NCBI GenBank assembly: GCA_000320605.2
Contig: KB445805.1
Coordinates: 905,430-969,429 of the forward strand
From: Gelatoporia subvermispora B
Lineage: Eukaryota > Basidiomycota > Agaricomycetes > Polyporales > Gelatoporiaceae
Length of the DNA: 64,000 nucleotides
Reading direction: 5' to 3'
The notes below the pieces were generated by a model. The model saw only the letters and a program-made list of their open reading frames with translations. It was not told the DNA's origin and did not search any database. The position numbers and the translations under genes were made by a program. This document shows positions 15,609-27,248 of the stretch, one piece after another; positions within the stretch are counted from its first letter, which is position 1; each line of letters begins with the position of its first letter.

Positions 15609-17833
15609 TCACGACAACTGCCTGATTGCTTTGTCCATAGCACCAAGAACGACAGCATGTGTGAGTCGTTCCTGCTCTCTGAGTATGAATTGACGATTAA
15701 GAGTCTCAATCAGCTCTCGGACTGGACGGCTGAAGAAGACGGGGTAAAGCTGCACGATTCCCCAAGTTTCCTTCCCATATCTCTGGTGGATGATGCCGCT
15801 CGGGCTGGTTCGACCGAAGTACTGCGTGAACCGAATCTTGAAGTCCTGCAGCCATTCCTTCTCCTCATCGGTAACATTTGGACGATCCTTCAAAAGAACT
15901 CGCCTCATCAGGCTATAAATGAGCACCCAAATGAATGACTCGACGTCATGGTGCGTCTGATGCTCAACTGGCAACAACCGAGGCTGCTGGCGGAGCTTGA
16001 CAGCTCTCGAACTCTCGGCCAGCGACTCTAATAGTTCAACGGCCATGAACTGCAATGTGCCCTGCATTAAAAGAATTAACAATCTACATTCACCTGACAT
16101 TGAAGAAAGCGCTCACTGTCATGGGTGCACCTCGCTTCGTTAAGTCCACGTCCCAGCGGGAATGCTTTACCTGCACATCATGCAGCACCTGACCTGTAGG
16201 CATCCGTACTGGCCCCAACGTCTCTAGTTCGATTCTAGGAGCACTATAGCGGGCAAGTTCAAGATCCATGAGAAATCCCTCTGCGCCTTCGGGGGGACTA
16301 TCTTCGGAGGAAAGTAAGATGTTACCGACACTGATGTCCCGATGCAGTACGTATTGGTCGCACAGAAACTCGTGGCCTGTGTCCCAATGATCAGCAGTGG
16401 ACGTAATGATGTTGGAGAAGACAGACCTCGCAATGCCGCACGAATGCCTTTGAGTAACTCGAGCTCAGAGCGAGCCTTGTAAAGCGAACGACCGACAGGG
16501 AATATGAACACGCGATGCAGGATGGCACTGTTCGCAGAGTCTTCGTCCCCTCTACCACGGATAGATGCTGTACTAATGATGAGATCCGTGCCAGGGAACC
16601 TCACATCAGCTCCACTGTCGAAACGCGCAACGCCGGGGTGTTCGCCCTCAATCAACTTGTATATCTCCGACTCAGGCGTGCGTGCACCACTGTGCCAAGC
16701 ATTTTTCATGACTCTGAGATCAAGCGCAGCCTTGTTGAGCACTCTCCAGACCAGAGTTCCGCGGCCAAAGAGAGAGAGAGAAACCCAAACGGGAGTGCCG
16801 ATGGTCACCCAACGTCTGTTGTCAGTGCTGCCTAGAGAAACTTCGTACACTGCTTCGTCTGCGACGTATTCGCTAGTGGAGAGACCATTCGCCCGCAGCG
16901 TGGCAATCCACAATTCGCGCTGTACATCGGTTAGTTGAGTCACGGTGGGATCCTGGCCGAGTTGTATCGGCGTCATGTTGGTTGTGATGCAACGGACGAC
17001 ACGAATGAAGGTGTCGAATTCATCCCAGATGTTGTAGCTCGGCGAGAAACGCACGCCAGCACGATCATAGATCCCAACACAAAACTCGTCGCCATAGATG
17101 AGCAAACCGATAGAGAAGAGCTGGAAAGGGCGGCCAGACATGTGTAGGCGTGCGTAGTTCGCAGTCTGCACGACTATGCTCTTCGCATCGTTGCTCCCAT
17201 ACGCTTTTGGGCGATCAGACGCGTGGGCTTTGATTTCACACCAGCTGTATCTGTCCCACCAGCGCTTCCCGGGATCCTCGATCTTCTCCGCCGAGACACC
17301 TGAGTAGTCTGGTTTGTTCCATGGATAGTGCCAAGAGTCGGAATCCTCGATGATTAGCTGCATGGTGCTGGATTGACAGAAACGGATCCTTGCGGTCTTC
17401 CCAAATTTGTCTTGAAGACACTCGATGAATGTAAAGATGCGACTCTATTTGAATGCGTATTTGGATGAGTATGAAGATCGAACTCCAAAACAAAGTCATT
17501 ACAGACCAAATGTGGATACATTGCAGTCTCCTGCTTGCTCGCATCAGCAGCAATGTGCTTCAACATTGTCCTAGCCGACTTGAGACGATCATTCTGCTCG
17601 AATAGTGTCTTGGCTTGCACAACAAAGTCGTGGTCCACGTCGCCGACGCCGAGATGGATGAACACCGACGGATCATCCCATTCAATATTTCCTCTTAGAT
17701 CAACCTCGATCATGGAGCGACTCGACTCGGTGTGAGCAGCATAACCCGCTTCATGGTCGCTAGGTATGTTATCCATAGAAGAGAAATGTTGAGAGACAGG
17801 GTTATTTCTGGGAGAGATGATAGGGTCAGACAT
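15609..17833 (-). CDS. FunK1 fungal-type protein kinase (copy C)
   Basis: A protein of about 700 residues in four exons. Exon 1 encodes the N-terminal region (MSDPIISPRNN, then WDDPSVFIHLGV, ending KQETAMYPHL). The long exon 2 (about 16425-17450) carries GRPFQLFSIGLLIYGDEFC, the putative ATP-lysine strand LDLRVMKNAW and the alpha-C glutamate in ESEIYKLIEG. Exon 3 carries HRDISVGNILLS and the DFG-equivalent MDLELARY. Exon 4 (15609-16070) opens GTLQFMAVELL and ends AIRQLS. FunK1 (Pfam Pkinase_fungal) is a kinase family expanded in mushroom-forming fungi; substrates are unknown. HRD, the following Asn and the metal-binding Asp are all present, so it should be active. It diverges from copy D and is closest to copy H in its N-terminus (SQHFSSMD). 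Confidence 0.9.
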
Positions 17834-18670
17834 GGTGTCGAGGGCGGTGGAAATGGCATGGCTGATATGAGGGTTGATCCATACTTTATGATGTGGACTG
17901 AGCGCTTTCTCCTGGCCACCGTAGTTTCTCCAGTGTACAAAAGACTGATGGCGCAAGGCTACAGAAGCCGAGCAGCATGCATCGATTGATATCTAATACG
18001 CCGTGACCAAGGAGATATTCGTCCGTATGGGAAGGCAGCCAACCATTGTCAATATCCCATCAGTCAGTGAGCAGACATTCGGCAACGACTAGCGGTCACT
18101 TACGGACAATGATCCGTTTGGCCCTTTGTGGAGAACCGCGGCCACAAGAACTGCGGTCGAATGGTTTTAGGCTGTGGCTGAGAAGCAGGCAATGAAAGCG
18201 AAGAAAGCGGTAAGCATTACAACTGGTTCAAGCGTAATCACGTGGCGGGTGATGTTGAAAGCGAGTTGTTACCGCTTTTGTCAGTCTGCTTCGGTTGGCC
18301 ACGCTTCTCAGCCACAATCATCTCGACCACAACGGTTGTGACTATCGGTACTCACCAAGTTCAAGCAAATCTCAGAGAGCGCTGAGACAGCTCATTGCTT
18401 GCAAGTGGTCGTACGTGATTACTAAACGTCTGTTCACTGATGGGATATCAACAATGACTGGCCACCTGGCAACTTCACACGCGGATGAATTCCTCTCTTG
18501 CCACGGCGCAATAACCATTTGATCGGGAAACGCCTCTCGGTATCTGTCGCTTCAATTTCGCAGCTGTTCGTGCTCTGGAGAAACTCCGGTGGCCACAAGA
18601 GAGCGCTCAGTCCACATTATAAGGTGCGCATACTTTCCCCTGTCAACCCATCATTCCGCTGATCTCTACG
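17834..18670. promoter_or_regulatory. Shared mirror-image promoter between FunK1 copies C and D
   Basis: The 837 bp between the two divergent start codons contains two inverted versions of one promoter module, arranged around a single TCACGTG at 18238-18244. On each side, going outward, the order is: a TTACCGCTTT block, CTTCTCAGCCACA, a block with ACTGATGGGATATYRACAATG, then GAGAAACT-CGG, then a CAGTCCACAT/TATAA-type box (18618-18624 for D, about 17884-17893 reversed for C). The same order occurs upstream of the FunK1 genes at 34831 and 40551. CACGTG is the usual bHLH E-box; the binding protein is unknown. Confidence 0.7.
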
Positions 18671-20891
18671 ATGTCTGACAATGTTATCTCGCCCAGAAAA
18701 AAACCCACTTCTCATCATTTCTCTCGTATGTCCGGCAAGACCGCGGGCCCGGAAACCGGCTATGGTGCTCATACACAATCCAGCCACGATGCCATCAAAG
18801 ACGAATTAGCGGGAAAGATCGAACGGGATGATGCTTCGGTCTTTGCCCATCTAGGCGTCGACAATGTTGATCGCGGCTTTGTTACGGAAGCAATGACACG
18901 ATTTGAACAGAACGGCACTCTTCAGTCGGTAAGGGCACAGCTAGAGGATATCGTGGCAGACAAGACAGCTCGACACGAAACAGAGATGTATCCACACCTG
19001 GTTCGTTCTTACCTTGATATCTAAACGCAGTGTTCAAACTCTTTGTATAGAACCGGTTGTTCGAATTCATCGAGTCTCTCCAGGACCAATTTGGGAACAC
19101 CGCGAGGATTCGGTTCAGCCAGTCCAGTGACGTACGGCTAATCATCGAGAAGTCCGACTCATGGGACTACCCGTCCAATAAACCTGACTACTCAGCCGTG
19201 TCCGAACAGTCCTTTCAACGGCCTGGAGATCGCTGGCGAGATAGGCACAGCTGGTGCGAGATCAAAGTCCGCGTATCTGATGGTCCATACTCGGATAGGA
19301 ATGTCGATGCCAAGGAGATCATCGTGCAGACCGTGGACTACGCTCGTCTACACATGTCTGGCCGGCCGTTCCAGCTCTTTTCAGTCGGGTTACTCATCTA
19401 TGGAGACCAGTTCTGCGTTGGAATCTACGACCGCGCTGGCGTACGCTTCTCGCCCAGCTATCACATCTGGGACGACCTCGACACCTTCATCCGCGTCGTC
19501 CGTTGCATCACGACCAACATGACACCGGAGCAACTTGGTCAGGATCCTACTGTAACCACTGTAACCGGCATTGAGCACGATCAGTGGTTTGCTAAGCTAC
19601 AGGCGAATGGTATCTCTATCGAAGAATACATTCCAGGCGAACCGGTGTACGAGGTCTCTCTGGGCGGTACTGACAGCAGGCGCTGGGTGACGGTTGGCAC
19701 CCCCATCTGGATTTCTCTGTCCCTTTTCGACCGAGGAACCCTTGTCTGGCTGGTGCGCAACAAGACTTCACTCGATCTTAGGGTGTTGAAGAATGCCTGG
19801 CACAGTGGTGCTCGCACACCTGAATCGGAAATATACCAGTTAATCGAGGGCGAACATCCTGGCGTTGCGCGCTTCGATAATGGAGCTGACGTGAAGTTCC
19901 CCGGGACGGGGGATATCATCAGTACAGCCTCTCTTCGTGGTAGAGGGGACGCGAACTCTGCGGAGCATTCGGTTCTGCATCGTGTGTTCATCTACCCTGA
20001 GGGTCGTTCACTCTTCAAGGCTCGTTCCGAACTCGAGCTACTCAAGGGCATGCGTGCGGCATTGCGAGGCTAGTTGTCCTTGATATCAATGTGGACACGG
20101 CTGACGGTTTGGAAATAGGGCACGAATTCTTGTGCAGCCAATATATTCTGCATCGGGACATCAGTGTCGGTAATATCATGCTTTCTGTCGAAGATGACCC
20201 TCCAGAAGGGGCCGAAGGGTTCCTCATGGATCTCGAACTTGCGCTTTGTACCGGCCCGAGGGTCGAATATAAGACGTTGGCGCCCGTGCGGACGCCTATA
20301 GGTCAGGTACTGAGTGATGTTCAAGTCAAGCCTTCCCGCTGGGATACGCAGTTGACGAAACGGGGTGCACCTATGACGGTGAGTGCTCTCTGTGATCTGA
20401 TGTGTACCCGCTGCTAAACAGTAGGGATGTAGGGCACATTGCAATTCATGGCCGTCGATTTGTTGATGTCACTCGACGACCAGCTGAAAGCTGCACGGCG
20501 TGAAGCTTCTGAGGGGCTGGTTGAACAAGCAGCGCACCACGACATCGAGTCATTCATTTGGGTTCTCCTGTACAGCCTGTTCAGACGAGCTCTGCTGGAA
20601 GCCGATCATCGGACCATGACCGCCCAGGAGAAAACATGGATGCGCGGGTTGCAGACGGAGTTCAAACAGTATTTTGGTCAAAACTCTCCGCATAGCATCC
20701 TGGGGCAGAGGTCAGATATCAGAGGACCGTGGTATGTTGCGCATCATTTTCCCTCTTTCTTCAGCGACCCGATCCGGAAGCTAGTCCGCAATCTTGCCTC
20801 CCAGTTCACCCTCAGACGAGTGACACCATTCACACATGCCGCCGTGCTCCGTGCTTTCGACGTTGCGATCGAGCAGCTTTCAGAGTCTTGA
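18671..20891 (+). CDS. FunK1 fungal-type protein kinase (copy D)
   Basis: Four exons, about 690 residues. Exon 1 starts MSDNVISPRKK and ends ETEMYPHL at about 19000. Exon 2 (19051 to about 20071) holds LFEFIESLQD, GRPFQLFSVGLLIYGDQF, LDLRVLKNAW and RSLFKARSELELLKGM. Exon 3 (about 20120-20380) has ILHRDISVGNIMLS and LMDLELALC, ending TKRGAPMT. Exon 4 begins GTLQFMAVDLLMS and ends at 20891. Catalytic Asp, Asn and metal-binding Asp are kept. The exon-2 stretch VTTVTGIEHDQW is shared almost exactly with copy H, while exons 3 and 4 are more distinct. This suggests recent duplication or exchange between C, D and H. The start Met lies about 53 bp downstream of a TATAAGG box. Confidence 0.9.
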
Positions 20892-21424
20892 TACTTTTAC
20901 CTTTCACGTAGTAGCCATAAGGCACAAGGATACCGGTCTTCCAATGTTCACTTTCGCTGTACACGTAGTGCCTCAGATACATGTGCTGGCAGTAGGTTCT
21001 ACATATGTAATATGTTTGCAGCGAGTATGCTAGGTTTTTCTCGCACACTTCTAAGCTGTACTATACACGAGCTCCACTCGGATGTGCGAAATATGCTATG
21101 GAGAAGTGTGTGGTGGACGCCGAACACTGAGGATCCAGGGAATAAGCATGAACATATATATCGAATCAATTCTCCATGGCTGTACTGCATGCAATAATCA
21201 GGTGCAATGGGTAGAACATGTCAACAGATGCACATGCGTTGTATTTCATTTCTTTCCGGCGTTTCTACAACGAGTTGCAGCTGCTACCTTGTTGCTCTGA
21301 GCTTTGAGTCCCGGACTGGAAGATCCGTGCAAAAGGCGCAAAAGGATACAACGTGAAACACGCCGTTAATATAACCCGATGATTCTTGAAGTCGTTTGCT
21401 CTCGTGTAAATTGAGAAAAATACT
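20892..21424. other. Intergenic, nothing recognised
   Basis: Only short overlapping frames on both strands. No domain, repeat or RNA gene was seen between FunK1 copy D and the tRNA gene. Confidence 0.4.
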
Positions 21425-21529
21425 CGACACCAGTGAGATTTGAACTCACGCTCCCATAGGGAAACAGATATTCGGAAGGCAAGTATATACCGTTCGAATC
21501 TGTCGCCTTAACCACTCGGCCATAGTGCC
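21425..21529 (-). tRNA. tRNA-Ser (anticodon CGA) with an intron
   Basis: Read on the minus strand, the gene starts GGCACTATGGCCGAGTGG and ends in a T-arm GAGTTCAAATCTC followed by an acceptor strand CTGGTGTCG. The D-arm GGCCGAGTGGTTAAGGC and a long variable arm (TTTCCCTATGGGAGC region) are typical of class II tRNA-Ser. The anticodon stem ACAGA pairs with TCTGT, and the loop begins TTCGAA, giving anticodon CGA (reads UCG). About 23 bases between positions 37 and 38 appear to be an intron, as is common for nuclear tRNA genes. The acceptor stem has two G-U pairs. Confidence 0.9.
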
Positions 21530-21625
21530 TCTACAAATATGCATGTTCATAATATTACCAGCTGCGGGTGGAAATAATGCTTCCGATCTCTAGCTTCTCT
21601 CCAGCGGAAAGGAGGGCGCTGAGCA

Positions 21626-23047
21626 ATGTCTCCTCCCACCCCGACTCCCGACGCCCCGCCACCCAACGATGCCCGTCCCGTCTCGAGCGACGACATACCA
21701 TATTCTGCATCTAATGGCCATGCACAAGCTGTGTTAAATTACGACGTGCCGCCGTCCTCATCCGCCACGGCGGATGCGTTACCGCCAACCGACCCTCCGC
21801 CACTAGCCTCCGCAGGAGTTATCGTGTTGTCTGGCAGCCCACCCTCAGAGCCTCCCCCTCCTTACCCCTCTCGCGAGCGGCGTGCCCGTGCACCGCGTTC
21901 TACTCGCCGCCGGCGCACACTGGGTTCTGACTCGCCTCTCCTGCCTACCGCACATGGGCACGGCGTGAGCACGAGCGGGGACTCGGACGGCGAGCACGAG
22001 CGGGACGAGGCGCACCCGACCGAGGCCACCCCGCTGCTTGCTCCTCCGCACATGCGCCGGGAGCGCACCCTCTCGCTCACGAGCACCGTGCGCTCGACCG
22101 GCTCCGGTGCACCGAGCTTCACACACACGCTCGCGAGCGCGTTCCGCCCCGAGCGTGATGTCGACCTGGACCCTGAGTGTGCGTTTGAGGACATCGAGGA
22201 CGAGGTGGTGCTGGAGTCGCCGGTGCTGGACCGCGCGGGCGAGGATACCGTGGAACGCGTGATGGGGGCACGGACGAGACACCGGATTTCGTGGAAGGCG
22301 AGGGTGCGGCGGTATTTCCGTCCGCTGCGGGTAAGGGCGTACTACTCGGCGCTGTTCCACCTCCTCGTGCTCAACTTTCCCTATGCGCTTCTCGCGTGGG
22401 TCTACCTCTTCGTGTTTACGCTCGTGAGTCTTCGCCGTCTCTGTGATGGCCCCGGTGTGTTCTGTGCTCAATGCTATGGCAGACGGGGACGACGACGCTG
22501 ATGGCGCTCCCCCTCGGCGCGGTGCTATGCTTCCTTGACCTCATCGGTGCACGAGTCCTAGCCCGCGGCGAGCTTGCGCTGCAGACCACATTCCACGGAC
22601 CGCTGGCCTACCCACTGCCGCACACGCCACCACCAATCTTCACCCGCATGCGCCTGCCAACGCCCGGTGAGGTCGAGGCCAGCGGGCCTGGCGCGCGTGT
22701 CGAGCGGAGCTTCTACCGGAACGCTTATGCGATGGTAAGTGATACTCTATCCGCTCGTCTCCAGTCTGTGCTGATTGAGCCTCGTTTGCTGCTACTCACT
22801 GGTCTTACGCTGATCTCATTGTATCTTGCTATTGCAGTTCACTGACCCGACGTCGTACCAATCGCTGTTCTACTTCCTCGTGCTCAAGCCGGGGATCACG
22901 ATTCTGCTCTCACTGATGCTCATCGTCCTCGTCCCGGTCGGCGCTGTGCTCGTCATTCCTGCGCCCGCGGTCCTCCGCCTCGCGCGACGCCTCGGCATCT
23001 GGCAGGCGAATATTGCAGTCGAAGGGCTGTATTTTGCCATGCGATGA
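21626..23047 (+). CDS. Multi-pass membrane protein with proline-rich N-terminal tail
   Basis: Three exons (21626 to about 22422, about 22480-22734, about 22839-23047) give roughly 425 residues. The first 230 residues are Pro/Ser/Arg-rich and acidic with no clear domain, probably a cytosolic tail. After a basic stretch (RHRISWKARVRRYF) come hydrophobic segments: a hairpin in LFHLLVLNFPYALLAWVY, one in LMALPLGAVLCFLDLIG, and one or two in GITILLSLMLIVLVPVGAV. A loop with RVERSFYRNAYAMFTDPTSY separates them. The arrangement loosely resembles the putative Sensor membrane domain seen in bacterial kinases and some fungal proteins, but I cannot confirm this. Role and location are unknown. Confidence 0.7.
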
Positions 23048-23856
23048 GAGCCGTACATCTGAGAAAAATACCGGACTGAGTATGTATTCTGGTGGAGTGT
23101 TGCATGGTGGGTTATGTATGCATGTAAATGATATTCTTTTACTCCTCAATTCTCACTGGATGTTTCCGAACTTGTGTACAATAGCCTCATGTGGAGTTTA
23201 TGCCAGAAAATGACATGCCATGGATTCAGCCGTCCTCTCGCAATAGCATGTCTTCATCGATTTGAATCCGTCCCCGGTGGACCTCTGTATCCGCAAGACT
23301 GTTCCTAGCATGATTCGAATTCCTTAGGAGGGACGCACGAGCTGCAGTCTGACCATTGATGACTGACAATCACACGATAGCGCCACAGCGTATTATGCCA
23401 GCGCCCAGGATCAGTGACCCGACATACACAAGTAGCAGATGAGATCGCTCGTATGGTCGATCGTTGTCTTTCTTGATGCCCTCGACACGGCTAGTTCACT
23501 AGTAGGAGCTCCTAAGATGATAATCCAGGAACTTGTGAGTGTAAATTGGCCGATAGGAGCGCAAGGTGGGACGGGATGGAGGATGATGATCAACGGGAGA
23601 GAGAACAACGCCGCGCGCGCGAAAGCGTCCATATCCACTCGAGCGGCTTTAGTGGACTCCGCACACCGTCAACCACGATCTCCTCCATGTCTCATCTCTT
23701 GCATTGATCTGTTGCGGATATATCAGCTAGGCCCTTTGGTCGTTGGCAAATCCAACTGCATGCGCTATAAATCCTCGGATACTCTGCTACGAACGCTTGA
23801 CGGGCTCTTTGTGCGTCCCAACGACCTAACACCGCTGAAGCACGTCGGCAGCCAGG
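23048..23856. other. Intergenic, nothing recognised
   Basis: Overlapping short frames on opposite strands near 23411-23903, without domain or consistent splice pattern. It probably holds the promoter of the Sec2-like gene. Confidence 0.35.
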
Positions 23857-25503
23857 ATGGCCCAGCTCCCAGCCGGCACACGCATCCCGCCCAGACGGGT
23901 TGACAGCTACATCGCAACCAAGGGCACCTTCTTCACCGAGCTTGACGACGAGCTCCACGATGTGAAGCGCGTGCACGCCCACGGGCAGGAGGAGGACCTG
24001 CGCCTCGCGCTCAGCCGGATGATGAGCAGAGTCCAAGAGCTCGTACGCCCCCACTCTCTTCCTCTTTGATCGTCGCCTCATCGCACGCTCTGTTCCCCCC
24101 ATACTGCTCTTCCCACCGTACACGACCCGCTGCCCACCGTTCCCATGGCGCCCGCAGACGTCGATGCTCAAGGAGGCGTACAAGGCGCAGACGGACCTCC
24201 AGACGGAGCTCACGCTCGCCAAGTCGAACCTGCAGCTCGCCCTCGCGAACAACGAGATGCTCGAGGACGCGCTGCGGCGCGACGGCGCGGGGCACGCGCG
24301 CGACATCGGTTGGCGCCGCTGGAGCGCGCGGGAGCAGAAGGAGCGCGAGGCCGAGGAGGAGCGCCGCCGCAGCATCGACAGCCGCATCGACAGCCCGAGC
24401 CTCTCGCTCGACTCCCGCGCCTCGTCGCCCAAGCCCCAGCCGCAGGCGCAACCGCTCCCGCCCGTGCAGCCGTCCGCGTCCCCGCAGCAGCAGCCGCAAC
24501 AGCAAGCATCGCCCAAGCCCCGCTCATCCTCTACGCTACCCTCACCTACACCCTCAGATAGTCGGTTCTTCCGCTTCCGCTTTGGTAGCACCTCGCAGTA
24601 CCCCGCATCGCCGCGCCCGCCCAGTGCGGCAGGCACTCAATCTCCGCTTGTCAATGGCCACTCGGCGCACCTCACCTCCGCATCTCTCCCGACCCTCGTA
24701 CCTGAAAAAGACAAGGAGAAGGAAGCTGAAGAGCTCACGGCCGAGCTCAAACGCGAACGCGAGGCACACAAGAAGGCCTGCGCGGATAAGCAGGCCCTCG
24801 AAGCCGAGCTCGAGGCGCTTTCGCAGGCTCTCTTCGAAGAGGTACCTCTCAGCCCACCATGCCCGCTTTGTCCGAGTATCACTGACCCCTGCGCCAGGCG
24901 AACAAGATGGTCTCCACCGAGCGCCGCAAGCTCGCAGATCTCGAAGAGGAACTACAGGAAACCCGCGCAGAGCGCGAGGCGCTCAAGAGTGCCCTGCGGC
25001 TCGTCGAGCGGCAGGCACGACAGTCGCAGGACGGCGCGAACGAGAGCACCGATACGCTCACATCCTCACCGGACCACTCCACGCGCTTTACACACGCGCA
25101 CAAGCGCTCCTCGTCTTCAGCTATGGGAATCAAATCGCCTCCGCTCTCTTCCCCACCCTCGCCAGACTCGCTCAAGCCGCAGGACTTGCCGCCCGTTTCG
25201 GAGCACGAGGATGGGTCGCCAGCGCCCGCAGGACGTCCGCCGCTTATCGCGGTCGCGGACGTAAATGGCGCGCCCGAGCCTGCGCGTGCGCTAGATGCAG
25301 AAGCGGACGCGGACGCGGACGCATCCCTCGACGGGCTGGACTCGTCGCGCACGCTCAAGGCGTCTGCTTCGTCGTCCAGGAGCACCTCACCCGCACCGTC
25401 TGAGACGGGCTCGAGTATCTTCGTGCGTACGCGTCCCGTGGACTACCTCCCGGGCGAAGAATCGCCCTGGGCAGACGTCCCGTCATCCACGAATGCAAAT
25501 TGA
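23857..25503 (+). CDS. Sec2-type Rab GDP/GTP exchange factor
   Basis: Three exons, roughly 490 residues. The N-terminal coiled coil (ELDDELHDVKRVHAHGQEED, then SMLKEAYKAQTDLQTELTLAK) is followed by a Ser/Pro/Gln-rich low-complexity part. A second coiled coil carries ALEAELEALSQALFEE joined across an intron (about 24842-24898) to ANKMVSTERRKLADLEEEL. The SQALFEEANKMV motif is the hallmark of the Sec2/Rabin8 GEF domain, which activates the secretory Rab (Sec4/Rab8) on post-Golgi vesicles. The C-terminal 150 residues are acidic and Ser-rich, ending ESPWADVPSSTNAN, without a known domain. The start is the first in-frame Met of exon 1. Compared with yeast Sec2 the protein is shorter. Confidence 0.83.
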
Positions 25504-26309
25504 TCAAGGCCGGTGTAACTACTAGGATCTACGGCTGATCTCCACATCGCTGGGAATACTGCAGGGCGGGATATTGGTGGAGCTGAGGGGGTTTTTGGTT
25601 CGGGTTGTTCTCCCCGTCATTCTTCTTTTCTTTCTTTCTGTCTTTCTTTCTCTATACTGAAGCTACGCAGTGGCGCCACGCTATACCTATATATCACCGA
25701 TCCATCATCGTCATATCACTCGCATCCTGACATGTTCTGCCGGTCGCACATACATCGCACATACAAGCTCTCGAGAATATGTGGCTCGATAATCCATGCT
25801 CGTTCCTCCTGGACGTCTGATGCTCACTACAAGTTTCTTCTAGCACTTGTTGTCGATTCGTGTGGAGCTTCTGTGCCATCAAGATCGATCATGCAGAGTA
25901 TCGTTGCAAGGTGTACTTAATGCAACCATCACGCGCTGTCGATGCGTGCTCAAGACTCGCTACAGATTCTTCAAGCCCGGATAATAGCAATGCCATGGAG
26001 GAGGATGTGTATGTTACCTGGTTCGGACTCTTGCTGGGGAATTGAGGGCAAGAGGACGGTGGGGGAAAATTCGGGTAATGACATTGCCTCCCCAGCGGAG
26101 AAAATCAAGCTTGTGACTTTCAGCTCTCGCAGTCAGACAGGAATACGTTAGTGCTCCTCGTGCGTGGTTCTTCCTAGCTCCCCTTCTGGCCACTCGTGTC
26201 TGGTTAGGACTTGCGAACGGGAATACCTTCACTAATGGCTTGGCAACTACATGAGATGCTGGTTTCTAGCGAATCTTAATGCGCATGTGAGACGCGTGTA
26301 ACAGGCGGT
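25504..26309. other. Intergenic with a pyrimidine-rich tract
   Basis: About 40 bases of T/C-rich sequence (near 25618-25658) follow the Sec2-like gene and may belong to its 3' UTR. No coding signal is supportable in the rest. Confidence 0.4.
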
Positions 26310-26470
26310 ATATCAGATGCAGACTGCAAAAGTCGTCGGATCGCAATATCGAAAACACTGAGAACTGCAGCGCGCGAAAGTGGTTCAATGCGCGCTTAAC
26401 CTTGAGTTGGTCGTGGAGGTGTCCGGTCAGTCCCCGGATCTCCTCGTAATCCGGCTCAGTTTCCCCAGGT
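26310..26470 (-). pseudogene. FunK1 relic, 3'-terminal fragment
   Basis: The reverse strand gives EEIRGLTGHLHDQLKVKRAL and, after a frame change, VLDIAIRRL. This matches the end of FunK1 copy E (DAIRELIGQLSDHLEYKRT, then VLDVLDIAIRRLS). At DNA level, about 150 bases run parallel to 31870-31990 with many substitutions. The fragment stands alone between the Sec2-like and HET genes; no other FunK1 exon was found nearby. It is a remnant of another copy closest to the copy E branch. Confidence 0.75.
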
Positions 26471-27248
26471 TCTTCTCGTCCCTTCCTGTTCTCGCCCGCT
26501 TACCCTTTGTTCCGGTGAGATCTTATATGCATCTTCTTCGCGTCCGTCCTGACCCCTCGTAACCTGTCTTCTCTCTAGACCCTGTCTTATGCAAGTGCTG
26601 CGACCACTTTTTGATCTAGTGGGATCGACAACAGGTATGGAAGACGACTAGCGTGTAACCTGTACATTTCGATATACTAGGTGGCAGAGTGATGATATTC
26701 CTTTGTACGTACTATCAGACATAATGCTGAATTCACCTTCAACGAACTGTTGTCACGCGAAATCATAGTAAGAAACGACCGAAACTATGTAGACTGAGCA
26801 CTGGTAGCTAAGGGTATAACATAGCAAAGTGCAGTAGCACGTGTCGATGTGAACTACAAGATCGCGAAACCCGAGCTAGAAGAGCCCCATGTAGACAAAC
26901 CATCGAATCAGTAAGTGACGCCTAAGGAATAGAGAAACAGGAAGAAGAATGAAGAAATGAAACGATAGCCCTTTTGCTGTCCATCTGCCTGGATGTTGAA
27001 CCCAAATTAGCTCACATGGATCGACCTTCTTGTCGAGTTTGCCATCGTACAGGACTACTAGCGAAGGGAGGTAAGAAGTACAACCTGAAACATGGCTATG
27101 GAGAACGCTTACCTTTCGCAATACAGACCGTGACCCGTCACGTCAATAGAACGTCTCGTCTGCGGAACCCTTCAAACTTGACAGCTTCCAGATGTGGGTT
27201 GTCTCCTGCCGTTTCATAAGCGGCGCGTGCCACGCGTAGCCTCTTGAC
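26471..27248. other. Intergenic, possible tiny spliced frame
   Basis: No recognisable gene. On the minus strand a Met at about 27045 could start a two-exon peptide of about 36 residues ending in a hydrophobic stretch (FISSFFFLFLYSLGVTY). One GT-AG intron would be removed, but nothing else supports it. Confidence 0.15.

Noticed and set aside
21845..22471. 208-residue minus-strand open frame
   Set aside because: Antisense to the membrane-protein exon; no domain and no upstream or downstream exons.
24066..25403. 445-residue Arg/Ser/Pro-rich open frame on plus
   Set aside because: Out-of-frame reading through the Sec2-like gene; composition is what GC-rich codons give in another frame, and it crosses the Sec2 intron boundaries.
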